NCBI GenBank assembly: GCA_028015205.1
Contig: CM051520.1
Span: 38,143,494-38,207,493 of the forward strand
Source: Mytilisepta virgata
Lineage: Eukaryota; Mollusca; Bivalvia; Mytilida; Mytilidae
Length of the DNA stretch: 64,000 nucleotides
Direction: 5' to 3'
Shown: piece by piece, positions 14,401 to 22,937 of the stretch
Position numbering within the stretch: position 1 is the stretch's first letter
How the letters are laid out: each line of letters starts with the position of its first letter
Position numbers and translations under genes: made by a program
Notes under the pieces: generated by a model
The model's database searches: none
What the model was told of the DNA's origin: nothing
The model's input: the letters and a program-made list of their open reading frames with translations, nothing else

Positions 14401-17400
14401 TGAGCTATTGCAATCATTTTGCATCATTGAAACTTTCCTTTAAAGATCTTCTATTAAACAACTGGGCCATTTTGGACCAAAGTTTGATGGAAAGGTCATT
14501 TGGTGGTCCCCTTTCAAACTTACGTCCCCAACTTCCAACCAATGTGGCTTCTATTAATAAAATTAAAATAAAGGGGGATGAATTTTAAAAATCTATTTCC
14601 ATGAAACTACATGGACAAATGGAATCAAACATTGCTGAAACAGTCCAAATGAAGTTGACTTTAAAAAAAAATAAACCTTGACTGCCAACAAAGATGGTTG
14701 CCACAGTCAAACTTTTTTTAACATAGTCTCGTTTGAAAATTCATTTATAAATTTTAATGTCTAAAACCACTTGGCCAGTTGGAACCAAAATTGGCAGCAA
14801 TGGTCCTTTTAAGGTGGTCTTCTTTCAGAATTATGTCAGATGACTCTGGACTATCAACCACTTTTGCCACAACAGCCAAACTTAGTTTAACATATGAACT
14901 TACGGGAAATCCTCTTATCTGAAACCACTTGGCAGGTTGGTACAAGAATTGGCAGCAGTTGTCCTTAGATGGTCCTCTTTCATAATTGTGATCACCTGGA
15001 ATATCAACCAAGCCTGAAGATGGCTGCCACAGCCAAACGTACATGTTGTTTAACAAATGATTCTGTGGGAAGTACATTAATATAAAGTCAAGAAATACCA
15101 AAGGGATATTCAAAGGAGGGAAAAATTGAAACAACTGACAAACTCTGGAGAACAACAAAGACAAGATCAAAACAATACACACATTACAATTAAAAACTAA
15201 AAACATATAAACAACATGGACCTCACCAAGAACCGTGGTAGACTCAGGTGCTCCGGAAGAGTAAGCAGTCTCTGATTCCTGCAGGACACCCGCCATGCTG
15301 CCCATGTCAAATCCGGTATGAGGAAGGGATAACATCAATGGAACAGGTCCATTTTCATTTGGGAAATGGTTTTTAGCTCACCTGACCTGAAAGGTCAAGT
15401 GAGCTTTTCTCATCACTTGGCATCCGTCGTCCGTTGTCGTCGTTAACTTTTACAAAAATCTTCTCCTCTGAAACTACTGGGCCAAATTGAACAAAACTTG
15501 GCCACAAGCATCATTAGGGTATCTAGTTTAAAAAATTTGTCCAACGAACCCACCTGCCAACCAACATGGCCGACATGGCTAAAAATAGAACATAGGGGTA
15601 AACTGCAGTTTTTGTCTTATATCTCAAAAACTAAAGCAATTAGAGCAAAATTGATGGGGTAAAAATGTTCATCAGGTCAAGATCTACCTGCTATGAAATT
15701 TTCAGACGAATTGGTCAACCCTTTGTTGGGTTATTGCCCCTGAATTGTTAATTTTAAGGAAATTTTGCAGTTTTAGGTTGTTATCTTGAATCTTATTATA
15801 GATAAAGACAAACTGTAAACAAACTAAACAAAAATGTTCAGCAAAGGAAATGTCAACATGATCAAAATCGTAAATTGTAGGAGTTTTTGCCCTTGAAAGA
15901 TTATTTACATATGCATGTAAACAGAAAATAATGGTCTGACATTGTCACAGATGTTTAAGGCATTACTTGAAATAAACTAAATGGAGTGTCAAGGGTATGA
16001 GGAAGGGATAACATCAATGGAACAGGTCCATTTTCATTTGGGAAATGGTTTTTTCATACCTGTCAACCAAGTTATGATGAAAAAATTCCATAGCAACCGA
16101 TGAAAAAGTCCCTAGCAACCATATATATTTGGGTTCAGGACCTTACAATTTACCTGTTCAAGTCAGAATGGAAGGTCTAGAGTCAATGCCATTGAAAAAG
16201 TCCATAGAAACTGATGAAAAAGGCCCTAGCAACCATATCTGTTTGGGTTCAGGATTCTATATTTTAGCTGTACAGGTATTAAGGATAAAATTGCAACGGT
16301 ATACATTAAATAGCAAAAATAATCATTGATGCAAGATTTACCGGTACACAAAAGATAACAGGTGAGCGATTCGGGCTCTTGGGAGCCTCTTGTTTTTCTA
16401 CTGATGATGGATTACAAAATTCTTTTGGTTTCCAGTCACTCTTAATATTGAGTTAAGAAAACATGTTGCATTTCTTTTCCTAGTTAATTTCGTATGTTTT
16501 ATACAAACATATATATATTATATGGGTGATTTTCAAAAAATATGCATTTTTAACATTGCAAAATTGAGAAAAAATGATTTGCTTGAATCATCATATTTAT
16601 TAAACTTGCAAAATATATGATACTTCTTGAACAAAATATGCAATCTTAATGACATAACATAAAAATATTATTGATACATTTTCGACTGATGGTGCAAAAT
16701 TTTGTCTATCCTGTTACCATATTTGTGAGAATTTTTTTACTATCAACAGGATAAATGTAAAAAACATATTGTTTGTTTCTCAAAGATACGTTAATGGTGC
16801 TTCAGAAAACAATAACAGAATATTTAATTTCTTTGCATTAACGGGATAAAAATATCACTTAATATTGCGTCCTGAAAAACTATCTAGAAATACATTTTCA
16901 AATGCTGCAAAAATTGCTACAATCAACTCAAAACCAACTGAAGCACTTCCTAATATTCGGCTTATATTGGACTTTTGAATCAATCCAACACTTAGTTCTT
17001 TGATTACATATGAATTTAGTAAAACGCTATTTTCTACGGTAACAGGATCGGACATCAAAGGTTTACATATTCATATTTGTCTATCCTGTTACCAAGTTGG
17101 GTTAACAGTTTAGACAAAATTATATGTTTATTGATTCTATTTCAAAACAACAACTCCCCTTGCATAGTTGTTTGTTTTTTCTTAAAGATATGTGGAATAT
17201 CAAATGTTTCATTTCATTTTCAAGTATTTCATAAGGTCTTCAGATACATAGTTGTTTATTCTTATACTTAATCTGTCTATCCTGTTACTTTATTCAAGGT
17301 AACAGGATAGACAGTAATAGGATGGACAAAATTATATGTTTATTGATTATATTTCAAAATAACAACCCCCTTACATTGGTGTATGGTTTTTTATACGCCT

Positions 17401-19457
17401 GTCAAAATTTTGACGGGACGTATTGTGGTATACAAATGTCCGGCTTCTGTCTGTCCGTCTGTCCATCATAAACATGTCGCACCGTAACTTGAGAACAAAT
17501 TTCATGAAACTTAACATAGTTGTTTCTTATGATGGTCAAACGATCTGTATACTTTTTGGTTAAAATAAGATTAAAACTTTTTGAGTTAAGGGACTTTGTA
17601 ACTAAAACAGGGGTGTGTTTTTTTCACATGTCGCGCCGTATCTCAAAAACAATTTACGATTATTGCTTAAAACACACTTCTGAGTTATATGTATACTTTT
17701 TGGTGATGATTCAAAATTTTATTTTAGAGTTACTGAGTTTTTTTGTAAAAATAAAGGGGGGGGGGGGGGGTTGTTTCACGTGTCGCACCGTATCTCAAAA
17801 ATGATTTATGATTATTGCTTAAAACTTTACACATTTCTTAGTTATATTTATCTAAAGATCTGTATACTTTTTCGTGATGATTATTTTACTTTTGAGTTAT
17901 TGAATTTTTATTGAGCTTTTTTGTTCACATTTCGGGCCGTATCTCCACTGCTTAAAAGTTTACACGCTTATGTTTTACTGGGTTTCCATATACATCCCAC
18001 CAGCAACTCCACTAAATAAAGGGGGATTCCAAAAACATTTATTTTGTTTTTTTCACAAGATGATGGGCGTATCTTGCGCTCATGGCGCAGCTGTTTATTC
18101 AGTTAGCGTTCTTTGTTTCCAAACAGTTAGTGACCCTTTTGAGAATGTATGGGTGTAGTGATGTATAAATTTGTTGGTAACATGATAGACATTTCAAAAG
18201 GGTATGCTATCAGTTTGACTTATTTTTCTGGTTATAACTTCGCTTCCGTTTCTTCTAATGTTCTATTGTTTTGGTTGTAATTTGGAAAATTTGTGTACTT
18301 TTGATTTCATCATAGAAGATATTCGTATTTGCAGGCAAAAATTATTGCTCTGCAAATTTTGCACCTGTAACAGGACAGACATGCATTTCATGGATGGCAG
18401 GATAATTTACTTTTTTATGAACAGATATATAAATATCTTCAGGACTTTAATTTCTTGTTAAAATTCAATTATATGATATTCAAAAAAATAATTTTCCTGA
18501 TTTGAAAACATACAAAAAAACATTGAAAAATAATGTTTCAGTCCAGACACAAGGATTGCAAGGAGAAAATCGTTCTCATTCTAGATGTGCTGATTTGAAA
18601 AAATTGTGAACTTTTGGTTAAGCACAGAAAAAATAATGCCATTGTGTCTGAATATTTTTTTAACATAGGTGGACAGGAAAATGTACTTTTTTTTAAAATG
18701 ACCCATATCATAAATTGTGACTAATTTAATATATTTGTATGCTTTATAAATTTATATACATTTCCAATGAAAAAACTTCTGATTATAAGTTTCTAGATGT
18801 ATAGTGGGCTGCCCCTAAGAGTGATGAAGAAAAACCTGATACACTGTCACTCAGTTTCTTTTTTACTCCCCCCACAAACAAAGTTTTGGGGGAGGTATAT
18901 AGGAATCACCCTGTCCGTCTGTCTGTCCATGTACCTTGTAAGTGCAACTACTTCTAAACCGTTTAATTTATTTTGATGAAACTTTATATGAAGGTTGGGC
19001 ATCATATGTAGACACACATGAAGCAAGATAATTATTGTGGCATGCTTGCAAAGGGAGATAATCCGACTTAAGGGTTTTACATGTTTAAAGCTTGTTAGTG
19101 TGCGTCTTCCTAAACCGTTCGATGGATTTTGATGAAACTTTATATGAAGGTTGGCATCATATATAGATATGCATGAAGCGAGATAATTATCGACAGATGC
19201 TTGCAAAGGGAGGTAATCCAACTTAAGGGTTTTACATGTTTAAATCTTGCAAGCGTAACTCCTAGTATTGCAAGAGGGGGGTAACACTTAGTGAGGTGAC
19301 TCACAGATGTGACTTTTTTCTGGAATATTTTATCTACTGGACAAATTTATGCAATCATTATTTCTTCTCATTGCAGAAAGAATGGAGAGAAAACAGGCCT
19401 GAATTTAACAAAAAAGTAGCAAGATGTGTAAGAAAAAGTCAAGATGAATTTTTATAA
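2409..19457 (+). CDS. UBE2G1: Ubiquitin-conjugating enzyme E2 G1 (five coding exons)
   Basis: The gene encodes an E2 that takes ubiquitin from E1 as a thioester and passes it on with an E3, mainly building Lys48-linked chains for proteasomal turnover in cytosol and nucleus (family knowledge). Join 2409-2454, 9035-9137, 12061-12158, 14043-14221 and 19377-19457: 507 nt, 168 codons plus TAA, against 170 residues in human UBE2G1. The UBC fold is complete: N-terminal helix [44 protein letters not shown] (79-82), then VCISIL with catalytic Cys90, followed by the acidic insertion [12 protein letters not shown] typical of the UBE2G/UBE2R class. The C-terminus is [13 protein letters not shown]. Introns are 1.9-6.6 kb and packed with repeats. 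UBE2G2 is less likely because of the N-terminus and the KEWRE...VARCVRKSQ tail. Confidence 0.96.
2455..3609. other. UBE2G1 intron 1, 5' part
   Basis: This is intronic sequence without a recognised gene. An 18-bp motif, TCCGGTAAAYCCGCCCAT, occurs twice, at 2962-2979 and 3142-3159. The short open frames here are chance. Confidence 0.5.
3610..4669 (+). mobile_element. Family-1 (AGCTCACCTG) hairpin element, 3'-truncated
   Basis: The element starts after a T run with the family-1 5' hairpin (AGCTCACCTGGCC, short loop, GGCAATGTGAGCT). A GGCGTCCGTCGTCGTC tract and tandem units beginning CTTCTCCTCTGAAACTACTG follow. The sequence is nearly the same as the copy at 49070-50917, so both belong to one recent subfamily. 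It breaks off inside a unit at about 4669, where the other copy continues, so the 3' inverted repeat and hairpin are missing. No gene is present. Confidence 0.85.
4670..5209. other. Intronic AT-rich stretch, nothing recognised
   Basis: No coding potential or repeat boundary is recognised between the truncated family-1 element and the pogo pseudogene. Confidence 0.4.
5210..6730 (-). pseudogene. pogo/Tigger-like transposase pseudogene
   Basis: Read on the minus strand, the order is that of a CENP-B/pogo transposase. First comes a helix-turn-helix N-terminus ([19 protein letters not shown]..., then [12 protein letters not shown]). A DDE-type core follows, with NVDESGIS (first Asp) at about 6245, and [20 protein letters not shown] at about 6160. 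The second Asp position near 5935 reads [10 protein letters not shown] where active family members have DGH, so it is Asn. A basic C-terminus ([14 protein letters not shown]) ends near 5210. Frameshifts and stops split the frame at least three times. It lies antisense within UBE2G1 intron 1. No terminal inverted repeats were identified. Confidence 0.85.
6731..7233. other. Intronic AT-rich stretch, nothing recognised
   Basis: The stretch may include the 5' end of the pogo element, but no terminal inverted repeat could be defined. Confidence 0.4.
7234..7924 (+). mobile_element. Family-1 hairpin element, complete 691-bp copy
   Basis: This copy has both ends. The 5' end is AGCTCACCTGGCCC with a short loop and a CCGGTGAGCT arm. 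A GCATCCGTCCATCCGTC tract follows, then three to four units of about 150 bp starting CTTCTCCTCTGAAACC and each carrying 'atggccgcc'. The 3' end is CAGGTGAGCGATACAGGCTC, an imperfect hairpin closed by GAGCCT, and the tail CTTGTT. T runs flank both sides (left 'caattttt', right 'ttca'). It makes a good reference copy for the family. No reading frame is meaningful. Confidence 0.88.
7925..9034. other. UBE2G1 intron 1, 3' part
   Basis: No gene is recognised. The segment contains a G run (8333-8346) and ends in the acceptor TATTTTAG just before exon 2. Confidence 0.5.
9035..9137 (+). CDS. UBE2G1: UBE2G1 coding exon 2
   Basis: It encodes residues from Asp16 through most of codon 50: [28 protein letters not shown] and PPDTP. 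This is the first beta-strand region of the UBC fold. The acceptor is TTTTAG and the donor GTAAGT at 9138. It enters with 2 nt of a split codon and leaves 2 nt (CT), matching both neighbours. Confidence 0.95.
9385..10390 (+). mobile_element. Family-3 (GTCTCGCCTG type) element with ~140-bp tandem units
   Basis: About six diverged units carry 'cagcaactgtaat..', 'tagacccaccatatttggtc', 'gatagttcttggtgggtacatg' and 'gaccttgacctcaatttcat'. The 3' end at about 10361-10390 is CAGGCAAGACA, a short GACA...TGTC hairpin, and the tail CCACTCTTA before a T run. That matches the 3' end of the copy at 21581-22440. The 5' end is not clear, so the start is approximate. It lies in UBE2G1 intron 2. Confidence 0.75.
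10391..10748. other. UBE2G1 intron 2 spacer
   Basis: Nothing is recognised apart from weak resemblance to family-1 units near 10600-10700. Confidence 0.35.
10749..11337 (+). mobile_element. Family-1 hairpin element, 3'-truncated
   Basis: The 5' hairpin (AGCTCACCTTGCC, short loop, GGCAATGTGAGCT), the GGCGTCCGTCGTCC tract and three units of about 150 bp are present. The units start CTTCTCCTCTGAAA and share 'atggaaggtcctttacaaa'. The copy is cut by the 5' hairpin of a second family-1 copy at 11338, giving a head-to-tail pair in which the first has lost its 3' end. Confidence 0.82.
11338..11800 (+). mobile_element. Second family-1 hairpin element, 3' end lost
   Basis: It starts with AGCTCACCTGGC, short loop, GCCAGGGTGAGCT, and a pure GTCCGTC tract follows (11386-11410). 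Its units differ from those of the adjacent copy: they carry 'gggccgattggtttgaaactt' and 'atagaatataggggtgcatg', the subfamily seen at 15375 and 49070. The 3' inverted repeat and hairpin are not found; the end is approximate. Confidence 0.78.
12061..12158 (+). CDS. UBE2G1: UBE2G1 coding exon 3
   Basis: After the acceptor TTTTGCAG it encodes [24 protein letters not shown] and LSEMWHPN. It completes the central sheet and includes the HPN motif (80-82) that helps shape the E2 active site. It starts with 1 nt completing codon 50 and ends with 1 nt of codon 83 before GTAAGT. Confidence 0.96.
12159..12715. other. UBE2G1 intron 3, 5' part
   Basis: AT-rich sequence with no gene or repeat recognised. 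Confidence 0.4.
12716..12840 (+). repeat. Single decayed family-2 unit
   Basis: The order 'gcgcaactgtaacctc', 'catgaaactta', 'atggagatgtgcatatt' and 'caggaattt' matches one unit of the array at 42165-43828. No family-2 end is identifiable beside it. Confidence 0.6.
13085..13915 (+). repeat. Tandem array, ~140-bp units, about six copies
   Basis: Each unit carries 'cctacaatcatattacttggtg', 'gcctcccaccaaaattaggtc', 'cttcattgacttaggttaag' and 'gttcagttctctgatacca'. Units are roughly 80-90% alike by eye. The array sits between exons 3 and 4 of UBE2G1 and may be the core of another hairpin-type element: downstream (13917-13935) is GTGGGGGAACGAGGCGAA, but no partner repeat was secured upstream. Confidence 0.75.
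14043..14221 (+). CDS. UBE2G1: UBE2G1 coding exon 4 (active-site exon)
   Basis: It encodes [19 protein letters not shown], then [28 protein letters not shown] and [14 protein letters not shown]. The catalytic cysteine codon is TGT at 14063-14065 (residue 90). The acidic loop after it, about 13 residues longer than in minimal E2s, is the UBE2G/UBE2R signature implicated in chain building. The acceptor is TTCCAG and the donor GTAAGG; the exon ends on a codon boundary. Confidence 0.97.
14327..15065 (+). mobile_element. Family-1 hairpin element, 3'-truncated
   Basis: The 5' hairpin (AGCTCACCTGGCCCAAAGGG) is shortened, and units of the subfamily carrying 'gccagttggaaccaaaattgg' and 'gcagcaatggtcc' follow. 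No 3' hairpin is present; it abuts a different repeat at about 15066. It lies in UBE2G1 intron 4. Confidence 0.75.
15066..15374. repeat. Interspersed repeat with a 60-bp segment duplicated downstream
   Basis: The segment contains 'ggtgctccggaagagtaagcag', which I recall as part of a common mussel repeat (memory, not a search). Its last 60 bp (15315-15374, starting GGTATGAGGAAGGGATAAC) recur without visible mismatch at 15994-16053, inside the next element. The minus-strand open frame through this region (14754-15338) resembles no protein. Confidence 0.55.
15375..16394 (+). mobile_element. Family-1 hairpin element, complete
   Basis: The 5' end is AGCTCACCTGACC, short loop, GGTCAAGTGAGCT, then a GCATCCGTCGTCCG tract and units with 'gggccaaattgaacaaaact' and 'atagaacataggggtaaac'. 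The 3' end is CAGGTGAGCGATTCGGGCTC, a hairpin closed by GAGCCT, and CTTGTT. The 3' half, with its 'ccatagcaacc' repeats, matches the copy ending at 55147. It contains an embedded copy of its own left flank (15994-16053), which the 55147 copy lacks. Confidence 0.85.
16395..17392. repeat. Region with repeated TGTCTATCCTGTTAC motif and hairpin
   Basis: The motif or its complement occurs at about 16707, 17039, 17081, 17273, 17299 and, more diverged, 18366. At 17273-17314 two copies form a perfect 16-bp inverted repeat with a 10-bp loop. A roughly 60-bp segment ('atatgtttattgatt...caaaacaacaact') is repeated at about 17122 and 17335. No gene is evident. Confidence 0.6.
17393..18093 (+). mobile_element. 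Family-4 (ATACGCC) hairpin element
   Basis: The 5' end is ATACGCCTGTCAAAATTTTG with the arm GACGGGACGTAT, forming a hairpin. A CTGTCTGTCCGTCTGTCC tract follows, then four units of about 150 bp starting TGTCGCACCGTATCTCAAAA (first copy 'cgtaacttgagaacaaatttcatgaaactt'). The 3' end is GGGCGTATC, the complement of the 5' repeat, then the hairpin TTGCGCTCATGGCGCAG and the tail CTG before a T run. The left flank is also a T run, with no target duplication. It contains a G run (17755-17770). It sits in UBE2G1 intron 4 within the TGTCTATCC repeat region. Confidence 0.82.
18094..18864. other. UBE2G1 intron 4 spacer
   Basis: AT-rich sequence containing one further decayed TAACAGGACAGACA motif. No gene is recognised. 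Confidence 0.4.
18865..19313 (+). mobile_element. Family-5 (ACTCCCCC) hairpin element
   Basis: The 5' hairpin is ACTCCCCCCACAA, loop, TTTTGGGGGAGGT. Then come CCTGTCCGTCTGTCTGTCC and two units of about 150 bp ('acttctaaaccgtttaatt', 'gatgaaactttatatgaagg', 'atgaagcaagataattat', 'ggtaatccaacttaagg'). The 3' end has GGGGGGTAAC, an imperfect complement of the 5' end, the hairpin GTGAGGTGACTCAC, and a short tail before TTTTTT. T runs lie on both sides. It ends about 60 bp before the acceptor of UBE2G1 exon 5. Confidence 0.75.
19377..19457 (+). CDS. UBE2G1: UBE2G1 coding exon 5 with stop
   Basis: After the acceptor ATTGCAG it encodes [17 protein letters not shown] and VRKSQDEFL, then TAA at 19455-19457. 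The tail matches human UBE2G1 closely and makes the protein two residues shorter. The 3' UTR follows; no AATAAA or ATTAAA lies between the stop and the repeat that begins at 19522. Confidence 0.95.
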   Translation, partial: KEWRENRPEFNKKVARCVRKSQDEFL

Positions 19458-20525
19458 CACAGGATATTTTTTGCATTTTCTTAGGTAAGAATTGAAATAT
19501 CTGTTTTACCATTTTTTTATTAAGTCTCCCAAACGAAGTGGGAGACTTATAGATTTTGATTTGCGATTTTTATCTAACATAATTTTTATTCCTCTCCGAT
19601 TTTGTTCATTCAAGTTCTCAATAACCGTCGTAGATATGGATCTGAGATTTTCCATGATGAAAGATCAGTGTTTCTAGATGTGCCTAATTTGATTAATTTT
19701 TTGATGGGGATCACTGAGACGTATAATGAGGAGTTCAAAGAGGCTAGGGGTTTACTATAGGACCCTATGGGAATTTTTTTTTCATCGTAAACTCTATCTC
19801 ATATATTTTATTATACACCGTGGCTACACCGATTAAATGACATATACCTCGTTCCACCCCAAAAGTTGATAATTTTTTAAAAATTCATATGCAATTAAAA
19901 TCCATAGCTTTAAATCATACATTTTATTATTCTATGTAAGAAGAGGCATTAAATGACATGTACCTCATTCTTTCAGTAGAGTGATCCTCACCCCCATAAA
20001 TCAATAATGTCCAATTATCTCATAAACCATTAAAATGCCAACCCCTAAACCATATATTTTCTTATTCCCCACAGTAAGACACACCAAATGACACATACCT
20101 TGCTTCCCAAATCCCATCAAATCAATAATGTTCAATTATCTCATAAACCGTTAAAATCCCCACCTCTAAACCATATATTTTCTTATTCTCCATGGTAAGA
20201 AGCACCAAATGACACATACCTCGCTTCCCCAGCGGGTTATCACCACTCCCATCAAATCAATAATGTTCAATTATCTCATAAACCGTTACACAAAATGTAA
20301 AATCCCCAACCCTAAACCATATATATTCTTATTCCCCCTGCTAAGACACACCAAATAACTTATACCTCGCTTCCCCAGGGGGTTATCACCACCTTATTTA
20401 CCCAAGGCTTCATCCGCACTCCCTCGAATCATAAGTCTTTAATTATCTCTTAAAGCATTGAAATCCCTGCTCAAAATACATATATATTATTTTTCCCCAT
20501 GATAAGACAGACAGATTGATAAAAA

Positions 20526-22937
20526 CTTAACACCCCCACCAAAAGAGGGCCATATGAGCTTTTGTCAGCACTTTGCGTTTGTCGTCCATCTGTTAATTTT
20601 TGACATTTTAATCTTCTCTGAAACCACTGGGCCAAATGGAATTAAATTTGGCAGGAAGCATCTATGTAAGGTCCTTTATAAAGATTGCTCATTTCATCCA
20701 AATCGGACAACAAACATGGCTGCCATGGGCAATTAGTGTTTCTAATTGGCTGAGTTTTCAAAAATCTTCTCCTCTGAAACTGCTGGGCCAAATGGAACAA
20801 AACTTGACAGGAAGCATATATGGGAGGTCCTTTATAAAATTTTCTCATTTCGTCATGATCAGATTACAAATATGACCGCCATGGGCAATTCTTGTTTCTC
20901 ATTGGTTGATATAAAAAAATCTTCTCCTGAAATCGCTTGGCCAAATGGAACGAAATTTGACAGAAAGTATTTATGGGAGGTTCTTTACAAAATGTCCTCT
21001 TTTTGTCCCAATCGGGCAAAAAACATGGCCACCATAGGCAATTCTTGTTTCTCATTGGTTGATTAAAAAAAAATTTATCTCTGGAACGAAACTTGACAGG
21101 AAGCATCTACGGAAGGTTCTTTACAACATTTCTTTATTTCATCCCAATCAGAGTACATATATGGTCACCATTAGCAGTTCTTTGATTTGATTGGCTTATA
21201 TAAAAGAATCTTCTCCTCTGAAATCGCTTGCCCAAATGGAACGAAACCTGACAGGAAGCATATATGGGAGGACCTTTATAAAGTTTCCTCATTTTGTCCC
21301 GATCGGAATACAAATATGGCCGTCATGAGCAGCACTTGTTTCTGATTGGCTGATATAAAAAAATCTTCTCCTCTGAAGTCCCTTGGCCAAATGGAATGAA
21401 ACTTCACAGAAAGCATATAATTGGGAGGTTCTATACAAAGTTTCCTCATTACGTCCTAATCAGGCAACAAGCATGGCCATCCTGGGCAGTTCTTGTCTTT
21501 CATCAGTAGATAATTTTCTTTTTTGAAACCGCTTGGCCAAAGGGAACGAAACTTGACATGAAGCATCTGCTCGAGGTTTTGTCAAGCCTGCGACTTTAGT
21601 CGCAGAAAGCTCAACATAGGGATGGTGATCCGGCGGCGGCGGGGGCGTTAACTCACTTCTTAAAAGCTTTATATTTTAGAAGGTGGAAGACCTGGATGCT
21701 TTATACTTTGTACCCCATTTCAAGGATCAATTAACAAGGTTAAGTTTTGGTGGTCAAATCCATATCTCAGATACTATAAGCAATAGGTCTAGTATATTTG
21801 GTGTATGGAAGGATTGTAAGGTGTACATGTCCAACTGGCAGGTGTCATCTGACCTTGACCTCATTTTCATGGTTCAGTGGTTATAGTTAAGTTTTTGTGT
21901 TTTGGCCTGTTTTTCGAACACTGTATGCAATAGGTCTACTATATTTGGTGTATGGAAGGATTGTAAGGTGTACATGTCCAACTGGCAGGTGTCATCTGAC
22001 CTTGACCTCATTTTCACGGTTCAGTGGTTATAGTTCAGTTTTTGTGTTTTGGCCTGTTTTTCGAACACTGTATGCAATAGGTCTACTATATTTGGTGCAT
22101 GGAAGGATTGTAAGGTGTACATGTCCAACTGGCAGGTGTCATCTGACCTTGACCTCATTTTCACGGTTCAGTGGTTATAGTTCAGTTTTTGTGTTTTGGC
22201 CTGTTTTTCGAATACTGTATGGAATAGGTCTACTATATTTGGTGTATGGAAGGATTGTAAGGTGAACATGTCCAACTGGCAGGTGTCATCTGACCTTGAC
22301 CTCATTTTCATTGTTCAGTGGTTATAGTTAAGTTTTTGTGTTTTGGCCTCTTTTTCGAATACTGTATGCAATATGTCTAACAGCATTTACTTTCATTAGA
22401 AATACACAACAGGCGAGACATTTTTGTGTGTCAACTCTTGTTTACAAAGTTTCCTCAGTTTGTCCAGATCAGGCGACAAACATGGCCACCAAGGGCAATT
22501 CTTCTTTCTGATTCGATGATTTAAAAAAAAATTTCTCTTAAACAGCTTGGCCAAATAGAGCCAAACTTGACAGAAAGTGTCTATGACATATAACAAAAAT
22601 CTACAAACTGCAGAATTTCTTGAAACCAGACATGGTCTGAATGTTCCTCTTAAGGTGCTAACCAAGCGTTGTTACTCTGGTGCCGATCCCTAATTCAAAA
22701 TGGCCTTCTGCAGAGGACTTAGGTTAACATAAGACCCTACGGGAAATACATGCAAAAATCTTATGGAGACCGCCAAATTTTAGAATATGCTGACCTTTAA
22801 GTAGAAGGACCTTGATGAAGAATAATTTGTTTTCTACAATTCTTACCACACTTCATAATGATAGGGAGAGGTACATCAATAGAAATGGCTTTCATGCCAG
22901 GTGAGCGATACAGGCTCAGCCCCTTGAGCCTCTTGTT
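20526..22937 (+). mobile_element. Family-1 element carrying a nested family-3 element
   Basis: The 5' hairpin is decayed (GGGCCATATGAGCT arm only), followed by 'gcgtttgtcgtcc' and about seven units of 150-160 bp ('cttctcctctgaaaccactg', 'caggaagcatctatgg', 'gtcctttataaag', 'aacatggctgccatggg'). The 3' end is intact: CAGGTGAGCGATACAGGCTC, a hairpin closed by GAGCCT, CTTGTT at 22937. A family-3 element interrupts a unit at 21581-22440. The copy at 52644-53885 is a close relative without that insert. Confidence 0.85.
21581..22440 (+). mobile_element. Family-3 element with 144-bp tandem repeat
   Basis: The 5' end is GTCAAGCCTG with the hairpin CTGCGACTTTAGTCGCAG and a 'ggcggcggcgggggcg' stretch. 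About 4.7 units of 144 bp follow from 21700 to 22390 ('gcaataggtctactatattt', 'gtgtacatgtccaactgg', 'ttgacctcattttcacgg', 'ttttggcctgtttttcgaa'). The 3' end is CAGGCGAGACA, a GACA...TGTC stem and the tail AACTCTTG. The flanks are TTTT and TTT. The paralogous uninterrupted site at 53402-53409 has exactly seven T, so no bases were gained. Because 144 is divisible by 3, a 122-codon frame stays open through it; it is not a gene. Confidence 0.88.

Noticed and set aside
14754..15338. 194-codon minus-strand frame
   Set aside because: It crosses the junction of a family-1 element and another repeat, has no domain, and the start lies in repeat sequence.
2409..19457. UBE2G1 retrocopy or pseudogene
   Set aside because: All four introns have GT/AG borders, every junction is in phase, and the catalytic Cys and HPN motif are intact.
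21897..22265. 122-codon frame with 48-residue repeats
   Set aside because: It follows a 144-bp tandem repeat divisible by three, inside the family-3 element. Similar units elsewhere (9385-10390) are not open.
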